Part shown: in pieces, positions 13,647 to 21,933 of the stretch
Numbering within the stretch: the stretch's first letter is position 1
Layout: every line of letters begins with the position of its first letter
Assembly (NCBI GenBank): GCA_017857825.1
Contig: JAFMCK010000006.1
Coordinates: forward strand, 1 to 32,288
Source: Rhodospirillales bacterium
GTDB lineage: Bacteria; Pseudomonadota; Alphaproteobacteria; Rhodospirillales; Casp-alpha2
DNA length: 32,288 nucleotides
Reading direction: 5' to 3'
The notes under the pieces: generated by a model
Database searches by the model: none
What the model was told of the DNA's origin: nothing
What the model saw: the letters and a program-made list of their open reading frames with translations, nothing else
Made by a program: the position numbers and the translations under genes

Positions 13647-14924
13647 ATGCGGTTGTTCGTTGGCGTAGTTGCTTATGTGTTGTGCGGTTTTTTATGGACC
13701 GCACCGGCGCAGGCCCAAATCGAATATGTCACTGTCAGCTCGCAAGGGAGCGGGCCAACGCTTAGTGATGCCATTTACGACGGGATCAGAATGGCGATTG
13801 AGCAGGTGAACGGCGCGCAGGTTGCCGCACAGACCTCACTTGCGACATCGCAGGTAAGCACGTCGAGTGAGAGCGGCGATTCCTATGCGGCATCCGAAGC
13901 TTTCGCACAGGCGGTGACGTCGCAGACAAAGGGCACGGTCAGGGAATATCGGATCGTCAGCAGCGGTGTCGACCCCGCGCTCGGCAATCTGACAACCGTG
14001 GACCTTGAAGTCGTGGTGGCAAAGTTCAAACGCTCGGCACAGTTAAACCGCAAGCGTCTTGCCGTCATGCCGTTCCGTATCGATCCCAGCATCTCGGCTA
14101 GAAACGGCGATATCATCGGCGAGGCATTCGGCCAGAGCCTGATTACGTTCCTCACACAGACCCGTAAATTTGCGTTGCTGGATCGCGATTATCTGGCCGA
14201 ACAGCAAGCCGAACTCGGCATCGTGACATCCGGCCAAACGCCGATTGAGGAATTGGCCAAACTCGGTCAGATGGTCAGCGCCGATATGGTGCTTGTCGGA
14301 ACCATCACAAAAGCTGCAACGCGTAAAAATACCATTTCATCGTCGATTACCGGTGTTTCGCGCACCACCTATATCGGCAATATAGGTGTATCGTATCGCG
14401 TCATCGACGCCGCGACAGGTCAGATCAAGTGGGCTGACACCTATGCGTCCAGTACCGAATCCGGCGCCGCCGGTGGTGTGCTGACCAAATTATCGCAGCG
14501 CGCTGCCGGTGAAATTGGCGAGAAAGTTCTGAACGCGATCTATCCGGTCACGGTCGCCGCTGCATCGGGTAACGAGTTGGTGCTTGGTCAGGGCGGTCGC
14601 ACGATCGAGGTTGGACAGCGTTTTAAGCTGATCATGCTTGGGCAAACCATCCAAGATAAGCATACCGGCGAATCGCTGGGCGCCGAAGAAATCATCGTTG
14701 GCGAAATTGAAATCGTTTCGGTAACCCCGAAGCAATCACGCGCGCGCGTGGTCAAGGCCGACAGCGATCCCTTTGCATTGATCGCAACCAACGAATTCAT
14801 TGTGCGGCCGATGGATAAAGTGAAGGCACGTGCGCAAGCAAAGGCTAAACAAGCCAAACAGGTCGAAAAAGAAATCGATGCTGGTTTCGAATCCTTCGAA
14901 AAAGAAAATTCTGAGCAGTGGTAA
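13647..14924 (+). CDS. CsgG/FlgT-like secreted protein (LPP20-like N-domain, CsgG-like middle, SH3-like C-domain)
   Basis: The 425-residue product has a signal peptide (APAQA-Q). The N-terminal domain (about 25-130: VTVSSQGSGPTLSDAIYDGIRMAIEQVNG...) matches the FlgT/LPP20 N-terminal pattern. The middle (about 135-290: LNRKRLAVMPFRI ... FALLDRDYLAEQQAELGI ... LGQMVSADMVLVGTIT) carries the recognisable CsgG/TolB-N signature. A C-terminal beta domain (ELVLGQGGRTIEVGQRFKLI...) resembles FlgT_C, followed by a Lys/Ala/Gln-rich tail. Family knowledge: FlgT builds the flagellar H ring of Vibrio, and CsgG forms the curli secretion pore. Here the protein lacks a lipobox. ATG 13647 is preferred to the track's 13602 because TGGAGA sits 6 bases upstream and a clean signal peptide results. 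Confidence 0.8.
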   Translation: MRLFVGVVAYVLCGFLWTAPAQAQIEYVTVSSQGSGPTLSDAIYDGIRMAIEQVNGAQVAAQTSLATSQVSTSSESGDSYAASEAFAQAVTSQTKGTVREYRIVSSGVDPALGNLTTVDLEVVVAKFKRSAQLNRKRLAVMPFRIDPSISARNGDIIGEAFGQSLITFLTQTRKFALLDRDYLAEQQAELGIVTSGQTPIEELAKLGQMVSADMVLVGTITKAATRKNTISSSITGVSRTTYIGNIGVSYRVIDAATGQIKWADTYASSTESGAAGGVLTKLSQRAAGEIGEKVLNAIYPVTVAAASGNELVLGQGGRTIEVGQRFKLIMLGQTIQDKHTGESLGAEEIIVGEIEIVSVTPKQSRARVVKADSDPFALIATNEFIVRPMDKVKARAQAKAKQAKQVEKEIDAGFESFEKENSEQW

Positions 14925-14933
14925 GGTGATGAC

Positions 14934-16358
14934 ATGAACATTTACAAAAACCTTTTGAAGACATCTTCGGCGCTTTTTGTTGGCGTGACGATGGTCGGTA
15001 TATCGTCTTTTGCGCATGCGGATTTGCTTGCCGATGCGGCGAAGGATGAGACTATTCGTCAAGAGGCCGGCAATATAGAAGTCATTGAGTCTTTGGAAAT
15101 GGCTGGTTCCGCTTGTGAAGATTGGGCGAGCAGCAAAGGGTGGACGCTTGGTAACAACCAAAAAAGCGATGGTACGCCTTTCTTCATCTCGACGGGGACA
15201 GGCACGATCAGCGCACCGCTGGGGCATCAGAACTATATCAATGATCGCCAGAACGCGTATGAAAAAGCAGTGCTGAACGCAAAGGCAGAGTTGGTCAAAT
15301 ATATGAACAACTCCATTCAACAGGATCTGACGCTTGCGACGTCCCAAGGCACCTTCTCTGCAGAGCCGATCCGGACCTCGCAAAACACGCCGGCAAAGCC
15401 CGACGAGCCCGCCGAACACGGCTGGGAAACTGCCTATAATAAAACGTTGCGCCTGCTACACGCGGAACTCGACAAACAGTTGGGCGATCGCGGAGTCGAC
15501 CTAAATCCAGAGCCTACAGAAGAAGAAAAACGCGCAGCCGAAGAGGCAGCGCGGGAAATTTTTGCTACTGAAGAATTTCGTCAACTGATCACGGCTACGG
15601 CAAAATCGCAGCTGAAGGGCGTCCGTCGGATGTTCGTTCAGGAAGAAGTTTCGCCGAACGAAAAGCAGGGATCGATCTGTGTCGTGATACTTGGCTCGCC
15701 GAAAACGATGGCGATGGCAGATGCGATTATGACGGGGAACCCTAATATCGCTCCCACGGGTTATTTCGGAAAGCCGATCAGCGAGCAGATTCCGGACAAG
15801 AAAACCCCAGAGGGCCTCAAGGAACTGATGACGTCTTATGGTGTTCAAATGGTTCGCGACGAAGTCGGGGAATTCCATTTAATTACCTACGCTCAAGCCG
15901 GTTCTCCATCGACCAACAAAATGCTGATGGCCAATGCCAAGAAAATAGCGACGTCCCGTGCGCAGGGGACTTTGGCAAGTTTTGCAAAGGAGCATACAGC
16001 TGTTACGTCACGCACCGAAAATGCTTCGTCGGCTAAGACATACGCCGACTCGATGGAGGAAATCGACTACGAGGGCGGAGCTGCGCTCGAAGAAGTCATT
16101 AAGTCGACCACACCTATGGTTGACATTCAGGGTGCACGCGTCCGTTCAAGCTGGGCTGCAAAGCACCCGGTCACCAAACAAATTGTTGTCGGTGTGATCT
16201 ATCAGTGGTCGCCGGGGTCTGCCGTTGCCGCAAGGCAATTGCAGAACAATATCAATCAGACGGCGCGACCGGCGGGCGGTGCTCCGGCGAGCGCCGTCAA
16301 CACGGGGCAAGGCTTCCAGGGGTCTGCCTCGCGCGGCTCCAGCGAGTCGGATTTTTGA
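14934..16358 (+). CDS. Secreted protein associated with the CsgG/FlgT-like gene, unknown function
   Basis: The 474-residue product has a signal peptide (VTMVGISSFAHA-D). The N-terminal domain contains an LPP20-like helix (NDRQNAYEKAVLNAKAELVKYM). An acidic Pro/Glu-rich linker and helix follow at about 180-205, then two more mixed alpha/beta blocks (CVVILGSPKTMAMADAI; VRSSWAAKHPVTKQIVVGVIYQWSP). A Gly/Ser-rich disordered tail ends in SDF. The IVVGVIYQWSP strand pair near the end looks like the final strands of an LPP20-type domain. It starts 9 bases after the CsgG-like gene with AAGGTGA as Shine-Dalgarno, so the two are almost certainly co-expressed. I cannot assign a biochemical role. Confidence 0.7.
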   Translation: MNIYKNLLKTSSALFVGVTMVGISSFAHADLLADAAKDETIRQEAGNIEVIESLEMAGSACEDWASSKGWTLGNNQKSDGTPFFISTGTGTISAPLGHQNYINDRQNAYEKAVLNAKAELVKYMNNSIQQDLTLATSQGTFSAEPIRTSQNTPAKPDEPAEHGWETAYNKTLRLLHAELDKQLGDRGVDLNPEPTEEEKRAAEEAAREIFATEEFRQLITATAKSQLKGVRRMFVQEEVSPNEKQGSICVVILGSPKTMAMADAIMTGNPNIAPTGYFGKPISEQIPDKKTPEGLKELMTSYGVQMVRDEVGEFHLITYAQAGSPSTNKMLMANAKKIATSRAQGTLASFAKEHTAVTSRTENASSAKTYADSMEEIDYEGGAALEEVIKSTTPMVDIQGARVRSSWAAKHPVTKQIVVGVIYQWSPGSAVAARQLQNNINQTARPAGGAPASAVNTGQGFQGSASRGSSESDF

Positions 16359-16391
16359 TTGATCGGTCACGTCGTTAAGAGCGTTCGGCCT

Positions 16392-17573
16392 ATGCGTCTC
16401 ATTTGCTGTATGGCACTGTTGTTGCTTTTTGTGCCATCGGCAAATGCAGGCGAGGCTGACGTTCGCGAACTCTCGGATGCCTATGAGGTCTCGGTAACGG
16501 TCCGTCAGACGGCGCACGGCGCGAGCAGAACCAGACGCCTTGCGCTTGATCTTGCGCAAGACAAGTTGATGACTTGGCTGCAAACCAAAAACTTGGCGTG
16601 GCCGGATGACATTCGCCAAGAAGACCGCTCGTTTTTCTTGGATTTATATCGTCGCGGCGTCGCCACCCGCGGCGCGTTTGGGCAGTCCGATTTATTGCGG
16701 TCCGAACAAGACGGTGCGGCATCGCGCTTCACGTTTCGCATATCGAAAAACGGTATCCGCATTCCGCAACCGCAATGGCCCGAGGTTTTTTCTGGCGTCG
16801 TCAACTTGACCCGGCAGCCCGGCAAAGTATCGGTGCTGACACACCTCGAACTTGCCGAGCGATATCCGAGAGAAATTCCTCACCAGCCCGTCGTTCAGCG
16901 CATCAAATCTGAAATCGGCGTTCGGTTTCTCCAGTTTATAACCGGCGCGGATGTGGCGTACGCCGGCAATGCGGGTGCGCTCGAAAGCATTCCGGGCAAC
17001 ACGTTGCAACTCGCAAAGGCCTTGGCCGACCAGCCCTACAACACCGATCTTTCCTTCCTTTTGATCGGAAAGCTGCGGGGTACGGCATTGCGCGCTGTGC
17101 TGTGTCGGATCACGAACCAAGCACAGCGCGGGAGTAAATTATCACCTGCATATCCTCCAATTCGGGATTTCGGCGTGGACGCTTGCGGTTCGTCGGCATC
17201 GATATTTGAAAACGGCGTCAGTGACGGTCAAATTGAAGATATGCGCGAAGACATCGAAGATGCGAAATTACCGATGCGCGGGTTCGCATATGATGTCGCT
17301 GCGAGTTTCGGCGAACTGCCGGTGATTTTGCAGGCGCGTACTGCCACCGATCCTGAGAAAGCATGCAGACCGCTCGGCCTGGAAGTCTGTTTTCAGGCAT
17401 TTAACACTCGTCCATCTGTCGCCTTGGCAAGTCAGTTGGCAGAGATGTCGGCCGAGGCTGGCTATGGTTTCCTTGCGACGGCTTTTACTTGGCAGGTTTG
17501 GCTATGGAATGGCCGGCGCGACGAGATGCCTAAAGCATTTAGTTGGTCATACCCGGACCCGAATGCCGGGTGA
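16392..17573 (+). CDS. Secreted hypothetical protein, last gene of the CsgG/FlgT-like operon
   Basis: The 393-residue product has a signal peptide (MRLICCMALLLLFVPSANA-GE). The mature N-terminus (YEVSVTVRQTAHGASRTRRLALDLAQDKLMTWL) has the 'strand, then A..xA..LA' layout of LPP20-like domains. The rest is mixed alpha/beta with several Cys (AVLCRIT, VDACGSS, KACRPLGLEVC) that may form disulphides in the periplasm. The track starts at TTG 16359, directly after the previous stop, but ATG 16392 gives a standard signal peptide. The operon appears to end here: no gene follows for nearly 400 bases. No family recognised. Confidence 0.65.
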   Translation: MRLICCMALLLLFVPSANAGEADVRELSDAYEVSVTVRQTAHGASRTRRLALDLAQDKLMTWLQTKNLAWPDDIRQEDRSFFLDLYRRGVATRGAFGQSDLLRSEQDGAASRFTFRISKNGIRIPQPQWPEVFSGVVNLTRQPGKVSVLTHLELAERYPREIPHQPVVQRIKSEIGVRFLQFITGADVAYAGNAGALESIPGNTLQLAKALADQPYNTDLSFLLIGKLRGTALRAVLCRITNQAQRGSKLSPAYPPIRDFGVDACGSSASIFENGVSDGQIEDMREDIEDAKLPMRGFAYDVAASFGELPVILQARTATDPEKACRPLGLEVCFQAFNTRPSVALASQLAEMSAEAGYGFLATAFTWQVWLWNGRRDEMPKAFSWSYPDPNAG

Positions 17574-17957
17574 TGCTGTTGGGGGGGGATTGAAGGTAAA
17601 TGGAGGCGCCTTGTAAGGAACGTCAGTTGCTTTGGTTGACATCCACTTGTGGCTGAAAGGCTACTTCAAACAGAAAGTCTTGGTATCCTTGCTTATCGAT
17701 GAGCAAGTAACGTCTACCTTGCCTTTTCGTAGAGCCTTATATTAGACGACGCAATGTAGGGGCTTGAATAAATCCTATCCCCACAACCAGCCAAAAAAAT
17801 CCTTAAACTAATGGCTTAGAGGGGTTTTTGATGTGCGGGGTGTGCGTCGTCAACATGAAACACCTTCGTATAACGAAGACTGAATCAAAGTGGGCGGCTA
17901 TTTCTGCTAGCCCAAAAGATGCGGAACGCAGACCGCCAGAATTAAGGGATACCGCGC
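17574..17957. other. Gene-poor spacer at the boundary between the envelope operon and the mosaic segment
   Basis: This 384-bp stretch contains a run of eight G (17581-17588), one copy of the 42-bp repeat, an imperfect AT-flanked stem (AAAAATCC ... GGGGTTTTT, about 17794-17827), and no convincing gene. A 42-codon open stretch (about 17617-17745) reads GTSVALVDIHLWLKGYFKQK... without a start and may be a gene remnant. It is too short to identify. Confidence 0.5.
17748..17789 (+). repeat. 42-bp imperfect direct repeat, copy 1
   Basis: This is the same length as 25059-25100 and identical at 34 of 42 positions, same orientation. It begins GACGCAA.GTAGGG and ends CAACCA. Its last third (AAATCCTATCCCCACAACCA) resembles the 3' end of an alphaproteobacterial tRNA with encoded CCA, as att sites left by integrative elements often do. 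No complete tRNA is present. Confidence 0.6.
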
Positions 17958-18248
17958 ATGAGCAGACTATCGCATGCCGAAATTCATATGGTGAGCCGGA
18001 TTGGCTGGCTCCGTGCGGCGGTGCTTGGGGCAAATGACGGTCTCGTCTCGACGGCGATCCTTGTTGTCGGTGTTGCCGCTGCGGGTTCGGGGCGTCCGGA
18101 GATCCTGATTGCCGGCCTTGCCGGTCTCGTTGCCGGCGCCATGTCGATGGCGGCGGGAGAGTATGTCTCCGTCAGTTCGCAAACGGATGCAGAGCAAGCC
18201 GATGTTGCGCGCGAGACAAGGGAACTTCGGGAAACGCCCGAGGCGTAG
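17958..18248 (+). pseudogene. Truncated VIT/CCC1-family iron/manganese transporter (N-terminal fragment)
   Basis: The 96-residue product matches the N-terminal part of VIT-family transporters (normally about 230 residues): [20 protein letters not shown], then [34 protein letters not shown]. The frame meets TAG where the family usually continues PEAELEEL. The next codons read CTT GAA GAA CTG (LEEL), so VIT similarity survives the stop for about four codons before switching to TRAP permease sequence. Only the first two membrane helices remain and the five-helix transporter cannot form. An A-rich GGGAT precedes the ATG, so it might still be translated. The call is a decaying remnant. Confidence 0.8.
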
Positions 18249-18554
18249 CTTGAAGAACTGCTGATCCTGGCACCGATCTTAGCGCCGATTGCTGCGGGTA
18301 TAGGCGTCGATCCTATTCATTTCGCCGTGATATTCCTGGTCGGTGATGCCATCGGCTTTATCACACCGCCTTATGGCCTCAATCTCTATGTTGCCAGTGG
18401 TATAACCGGCATTCCGTATTTCCGGTTATTGCGCTACACCTTGCCGTATCTTTTTGCGCTACTTGCGGTTTGGTTCCTCGTCATTATGATCCCGGACTTC
18501 TCGACGATTTTACTTACTCAAGAGGGCGCGGGGGTCTATCAACATGTTAAGTGA
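18249..18554 (+). pseudogene. dctM: C-terminal remnant of a TRAP transporter large permease (DctM)
   Basis: In the same frame as the VIT fragment, after the TAG, the translation reads LILAPILAPIAAGIGVDPIHF, then AIGFITPPYGLNLYVASGI and two hydrophobic helices ending at TGA 18554. These are the conserved last 100 residues or so of DctM (normally about 430), including the DPIHF and ITPPxGLNL motifs. The rest of the permease is missing, so it cannot transport. The following IclR gene and aminotransferase-like gene could be survivors of a TRAP-linked catabolic locus that lost its transporter. Confidence 0.85.
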
Positions 18555-18573
18555 GCAACTCAGACAGTGAATA

Positions 18574-19335
18574 ATGGATGACGTTAAGTTAGAGAGGCCG
18601 ACCCGGTCACTGCGCGTCTTCGCTATCGTAGAGGCGATTGCTGGGTCGGACCTACCGATGACTGTTGTCGATTTGGTGGAGTCGACGGGGCTTCCGAAGG
18701 CGACGTTGCACCGGCAGTGCAATGTTCTCGAGCGGGAGGGGTATATTCGCCAAGATATCAACGGCCGGGGCTATGTGATTGGGCACAGCATGCGCCGGTT
18801 GGCGAACCTGACGCTCGCGGCGACGGCGGACCAAACCTTTCGGCACGGTATCCTGACCGCCGTATCCCAAGATATTGGCGAGACCTGTAATATCGTTCTG
18901 CCGCTCGGTGTGGAGATGTTCTATTCGGACCGTGTCGAGACGAAATGGCCGTTGCGCCACCAACTTCCAATCGGCACCAACGTGCCGGTGCACTGCACGG
19001 CGAGTGGCAAGCTATATCTTAGTTCGTTGCCCGAGGAGCAGTGCGAGAAACTGGTTTCCGTTCTGAAGCTTGAGAAATATACCGACAACACGCTCCGTGA
19101 TCCCGATGCTCTGTTGGCAGCCGTCGCGAAAATTCGGAAAGATAAAGTCGGCGTTGATGATGAGGAATTCGTCGACGGGATGGTCGCAGTGGCTGTCCCG
19201 ATCAATGACAGCAAAGGGCGTATGGTCGCAGCCTTGGCGTTTCATGCCCCGTCTGTTCGTATGAACTTGCAAAAGGCCCGGACATACCTGCCAATCCTGC
19301 GAAAAGCCACCGAGGCCCTGTCGATCGCCGACTAG
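18574..19335 (+). CDS. IclR-family transcriptional regulator
   Basis: The 253-residue protein has a winged helix-turn-helix at about 10-70 (TVVDLVESTGLPKATLHRQCNVLEREGYI) and the IclR effector-binding domain at about 80-250. The latter shows the expected GETCNIVLPLG, LPIGTNVPVHCTASGKLYL and GVAVPI-like (VAVAVPINDSKGRMVAAL) motifs. Members act as ligand-responsive repressors or activators of catabolic operons. It lies between the DctM remnant and the dialkylglycine-decarboxylase-like gene, all on the same strand, so the PLP enzyme is the most likely target. No clear operator was found in the 100 bases between them. Confidence 0.92.
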   Translation: MDDVKLERPTRSLRVFAIVEAIAGSDLPMTVVDLVESTGLPKATLHRQCNVLEREGYIRQDINGRGYVIGHSMRRLANLTLAATADQTFRHGILTAVSQDIGETCNIVLPLGVEMFYSDRVETKWPLRHQLPIGTNVPVHCTASGKLYLSSLPEEQCEKLVSVLKLEKYTDNTLRDPDALLAAVAKIRKDKVGVDDEEFVDGMVAVAVPINDSKGRMVAALAFHAPSVRMNLQKARTYLPILRKATEALSIAD

Positions 19336-19435
19336 GCTTGTGGTGCCGTCGACGCTCGGCTGTTAACGTGGCAATACCATTGTAAGACCAATAACGTTAC
19401 ACCTTAAAAATCGCATCTCAGCGGGAAAGCTAATC

Positions 19436-20749
19436 ATGAACGAGGAACTCCGACAAGCGGCACGTGAGCATCTGATCCGCTATGGTGGAGACACATTTCC
19501 AAACCTTTTTAACGAGGCTAAGGGTTGTATCCTGCGCGATGACACCGGGCGTGAAATACTGGATTTCACATCAGGTCAGATGTGCGCAACCATCGGACAC
19601 AACCACCCCAATATCGTGAAGGCCGTCGAACGCGCAGGCCAAACTGCATATCATATGTTCAGCGGCATGATCCCCGAAGCGGTCGCGGAACTAGCACTTC
19701 GGATCGCGCGCGATTGGATGCCGGCAGGGCTAAATAAATCACTCTGGATCAACACCGGTTCGGAAAGCAACGAAGCGGCGCTTCGCATGGCGAAGATGTA
19801 CACCGGCGGATTTGAAGTAATCGCCATCGGCGGGTCTTGGCACGGCGTAACAGGCGCCGCATCATCGGCATCGTTTGCTAGCGACCGTCGCGGTTACGGA
19901 GTCCCCACGCCGGGTGTTTTTGCGATCCCGGAACCCAACGCATACCGTCCCCACATCGATGCTGGCAGCGAGGAAGCCTCGGCGATGGCGTGCTTGGAAT
20001 TGGGCCTGAAGATGTTCGACATGACATCTGCCGGACAACCCGCCGCCATCATTGTAGAGCCGATCATCAGTGCAGGTGGCGTCCTGGTGCCGCCGAAGTG
20101 CTATATCGAAGGATTGCGTAAAGCCGCCGATGAACGCGGTATGCTGTTGATCTTTGACGAGGCGCAGACCGCGTTTGGACGGATCGGCACGCGAACCGGC
20201 GCTGAGTATTTCGGCGTGACGCCCGATATCATGAGTGTGTCCAAAACCCTTGGTGGCGGATTGCCGTTGGCGGGGGTCATCACAACGGACAAAATCGAAG
20301 AAACCATCCACGCGCGGGGGTTCAATTACTACACAAGTCACGTATCCGATCCGCTGCTGGCGATGGTGGGGCTTGCCGTGTTGGATACGCTGGAGGACGA
20401 AGATCTGTTGGCTCGTTCACGCACCATGGGCGCATACTTGCGCGGTCACATGGAAAATCTACAGCAAAAATATGAAGCCATTGGCGACATTCGCGGCGCC
20501 GGGATGCTGATGGGGATTGAGTTGGTGACCAATCGCGAAACCCGTACGCCGCATCACGAACTCGGCGAGATTACGACTAAGAAATGTTATGAATACGGTC
20601 TTAGTATGAACATCAAACGCCGTAAAGAGCGAGGTTCGGTCTGGCGGATTGCCCCACCATTGACGATTTCCGAAGCCGAGATAGACCGTGGGATTGAAAT
20701 TCTTGACCGTTCATTGCGAGAATCGCTTGATGAACTCGCAAATCGATGA
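19436..20749 (+). CDS. Class-III PLP aminotransferase, 2,2-dialkylglycine decarboxylase-like
   Basis: The 437-residue enzyme follows the Burkholderia dialkylglycine decarboxylase (DgdA) pattern closely: LDFTSGQM...GHNHP, the SGQM glutamine (Gln48), SWHG with Trp135, FDEAQT (Asp241/Gln244), SVSKTLGGGLPL with Schiff-base Lys270, and LSMNIKRR...RIAPPLTISEAEID. Family knowledge: DgdA decarboxylates 2,2-dialkylglycines such as 2-aminoisobutyrate and transfers the amino group to pyruvate. The conserved Gln/Trp pair supports that activity over plain omega-transamination, but substrate is not proven. A GGGAAAG Shine-Dalgarno precedes the ATG. It ends convergent with the efflux operon. The IclR gene upstream probably controls it. 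Confidence 0.85.
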   Translation: MNEELRQAAREHLIRYGGDTFPNLFNEAKGCILRDDTGREILDFTSGQMCATIGHNHPNIVKAVERAGQTAYHMFSGMIPEAVAELALRIARDWMPAGLNKSLWINTGSESNEAALRMAKMYTGGFEVIAIGGSWHGVTGAASSASFASDRRGYGVPTPGVFAIPEPNAYRPHIDAGSEEASAMACLELGLKMFDMTSAGQPAAIIVEPIISAGGVLVPPKCYIEGLRKAADERGMLLIFDEAQTAFGRIGTRTGAEYFGVTPDIMSVSKTLGGGLPLAGVITTDKIEETIHARGFNYYTSHVSDPLLAMVGLAVLDTLEDEDLLARSRTMGAYLRGHMENLQQKYEAIGDIRGAGMLMGIELVTNRETRTPHHELGEITTKKCYEYGLSMNIKRRKERGSVWRIAPPLTISEAEIDRGIEILDRSLRESLDELANR

Positions 20750-20811
20750 CGTCGAAGCACCTTATTTAATCATGTAGAATTCGGCTTTCCGGTGTATCGA
20801 GGCGCGGTCTA

Positions 20812-21933
20812 TTAATCCCCAGATGCTGCCAATGCCGTAAAGTTATCGAACAAGTCCGATAATGACCGCCTGCGGCCGGTATCAATCGTTGCAGTTGCCG
20901 TCGTGCCGGCGCGAAATGTTGGTGCGTCGGGGCTATTGATGAGCCTGAGGCGCACCGGTAGGCGCTGCACGACTTTCACCCAGTTCCCGGAGGCGTTCTG
21001 CGGGGGTAAAATCGCGAATTCAGCGCCGGTGGCCGGCGAGATGCTTTGCACCTCCGCATCCCACGTGTAATCCGGATAGATATCGAGAACGACCTTCGCC
21101 TTTTGACCGACGCGCACGTGTGTGAGCTCGGTTTCTTTGAAGTTGGCGTCGACCCAGGGAGGGGTGTCGGTAACGATCGCAAATAGCGGCGTCGCGGCTG
21201 TGATCTGTTCGCCCGGTAAAACCGGCACGCTGACCACGGTGCCGTCTGCGGGGGCGCGAACGTTTGTGTGTTCGAGATCCAGCTGGGCTTGCGCCAGCGC
21301 CGCCATCTTTGCCCGCACCAACGGATGCTGATCAATGCCGCGGTCACCATCGCCGCCGAGTGAGGCGATCACACGCTGAATTTTTTGACGCACCATGGTG
21401 ACACGATCATCGGCCGCATTGGCATCGTTTTCCAATTCGTCGCGACGGGTCGCCGCTGTGATGCCCTGCCGCGCCAATTCGATCTGACGCTCGAAACGTT
21501 TGCGAAAATAGCTGGCGCGGTCCTGCGCTTCCGCAAGTTCGGACCTGGCTTCTTTGAGGGTCGCACTAAGGGTTTCGATTTCACAGCGCGCGGCATCCAA
21601 CTCCGCACTGGCATGCTCGACGGCTATCTCGAACGGTCTTGGGTCAATGGCTACCAGAATATCGCCTTGTTTAACCTTGAGGTGGGCATGGGCATTGACG
21701 GCGATGGCGCGCCCGGAAACCTCTGCGGCGAGTTTGGCTATATTGGTTTTAACATAGGCATTTTCAGTGCTGACATAGCGCGCGCTGTGCAGCCAGTACG
21801 TGACGGCGATGGTGACGGCGATGATCGGCACGGCGACCAGCAAGCCCATGCGCAACAGTGCCCTCCGAGAAGAACGCGGCGCTGTCCGTCCGTCCGTGAC
21901 CTCGGTGTCGGGAATGGCCATATCGTCAGGCAT
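20812..21933 (-). CDS. emrA: EmrA-type HlyD-family membrane fusion protein of an efflux pump
   Basis: This periplasmic adaptor links an inner-membrane exporter to an outer-membrane channel. Numbering from the track's start, a basic cytoplasmic N-terminus is followed by one membrane helix (about 36-57). Next are a first half-lipoyl segment (SGRAIAVNAHAHLKVKQGDILVAIDPRPFE), a long coiled-coil hairpin, a second lipoyl half (LDLEHTNVRAPADGTVVSVPVLPGEQI) and a beta-barrel domain. These are EmrA/HlyD hallmarks. ATG 21933 overlaps the MarR stop by 8 bases. The track's 21960 start would extend deeper into marR. It sits downstream of marR and opposite the EmrB-like exporter. Confidence 0.92.
   Translation of the reverse strand: MPDDMAIPDTEVTDGRTAPRSSRRALLRMGLLVAVPIIAVTIAVTYWLHSARYVSTENAYVKTNIAKLAAEVSGRAIAVNAHAHLKVKQGDILVAIDPRPFEIAVEHASAELDAARCEIETLSATLKEARSELAEAQDRASYFRKRFERQIELARQGITAATRRDELENDANAADDRVTMVRQKIQRVIASLGGDGDRGIDQHPLVRAKMAALAQAQLDLEHTNVRAPADGTVVSVPVLPGEQITAATPLFAIVTDTPPWVDANFKETELTHVRVGQKAKVVLDIYPDYTWDAEVQSISPATGAEFAILPPQNASGNWVKVVQRLPVRLRLINSPDAPTFRAGTTATATIDTGRRRSLSDLFDNFTALAASGD

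Noticed and set aside
17617-17745. Open stretch reading GTSVALVDIHLWLKGYFKQK...
   Set aside because: It has no start codon and about 42 codons only. It may be a remnant of a mobile or integrase-type gene, but nothing identifies it, so it is mentioned only in the spacer entry.
17748-17789. Possible tRNA gene at the 42-bp repeat
   Set aside because: Only a 3'-end-like sequence with CCA is present. No acceptor, D-arm or anticodon arm can be drawn upstream.
17828-18037. 69-residue ORF upstream of the VIT fragment
   Set aside because: It overlaps the VIT fragment out of frame, has no recognisable domain and no good ribosome site.
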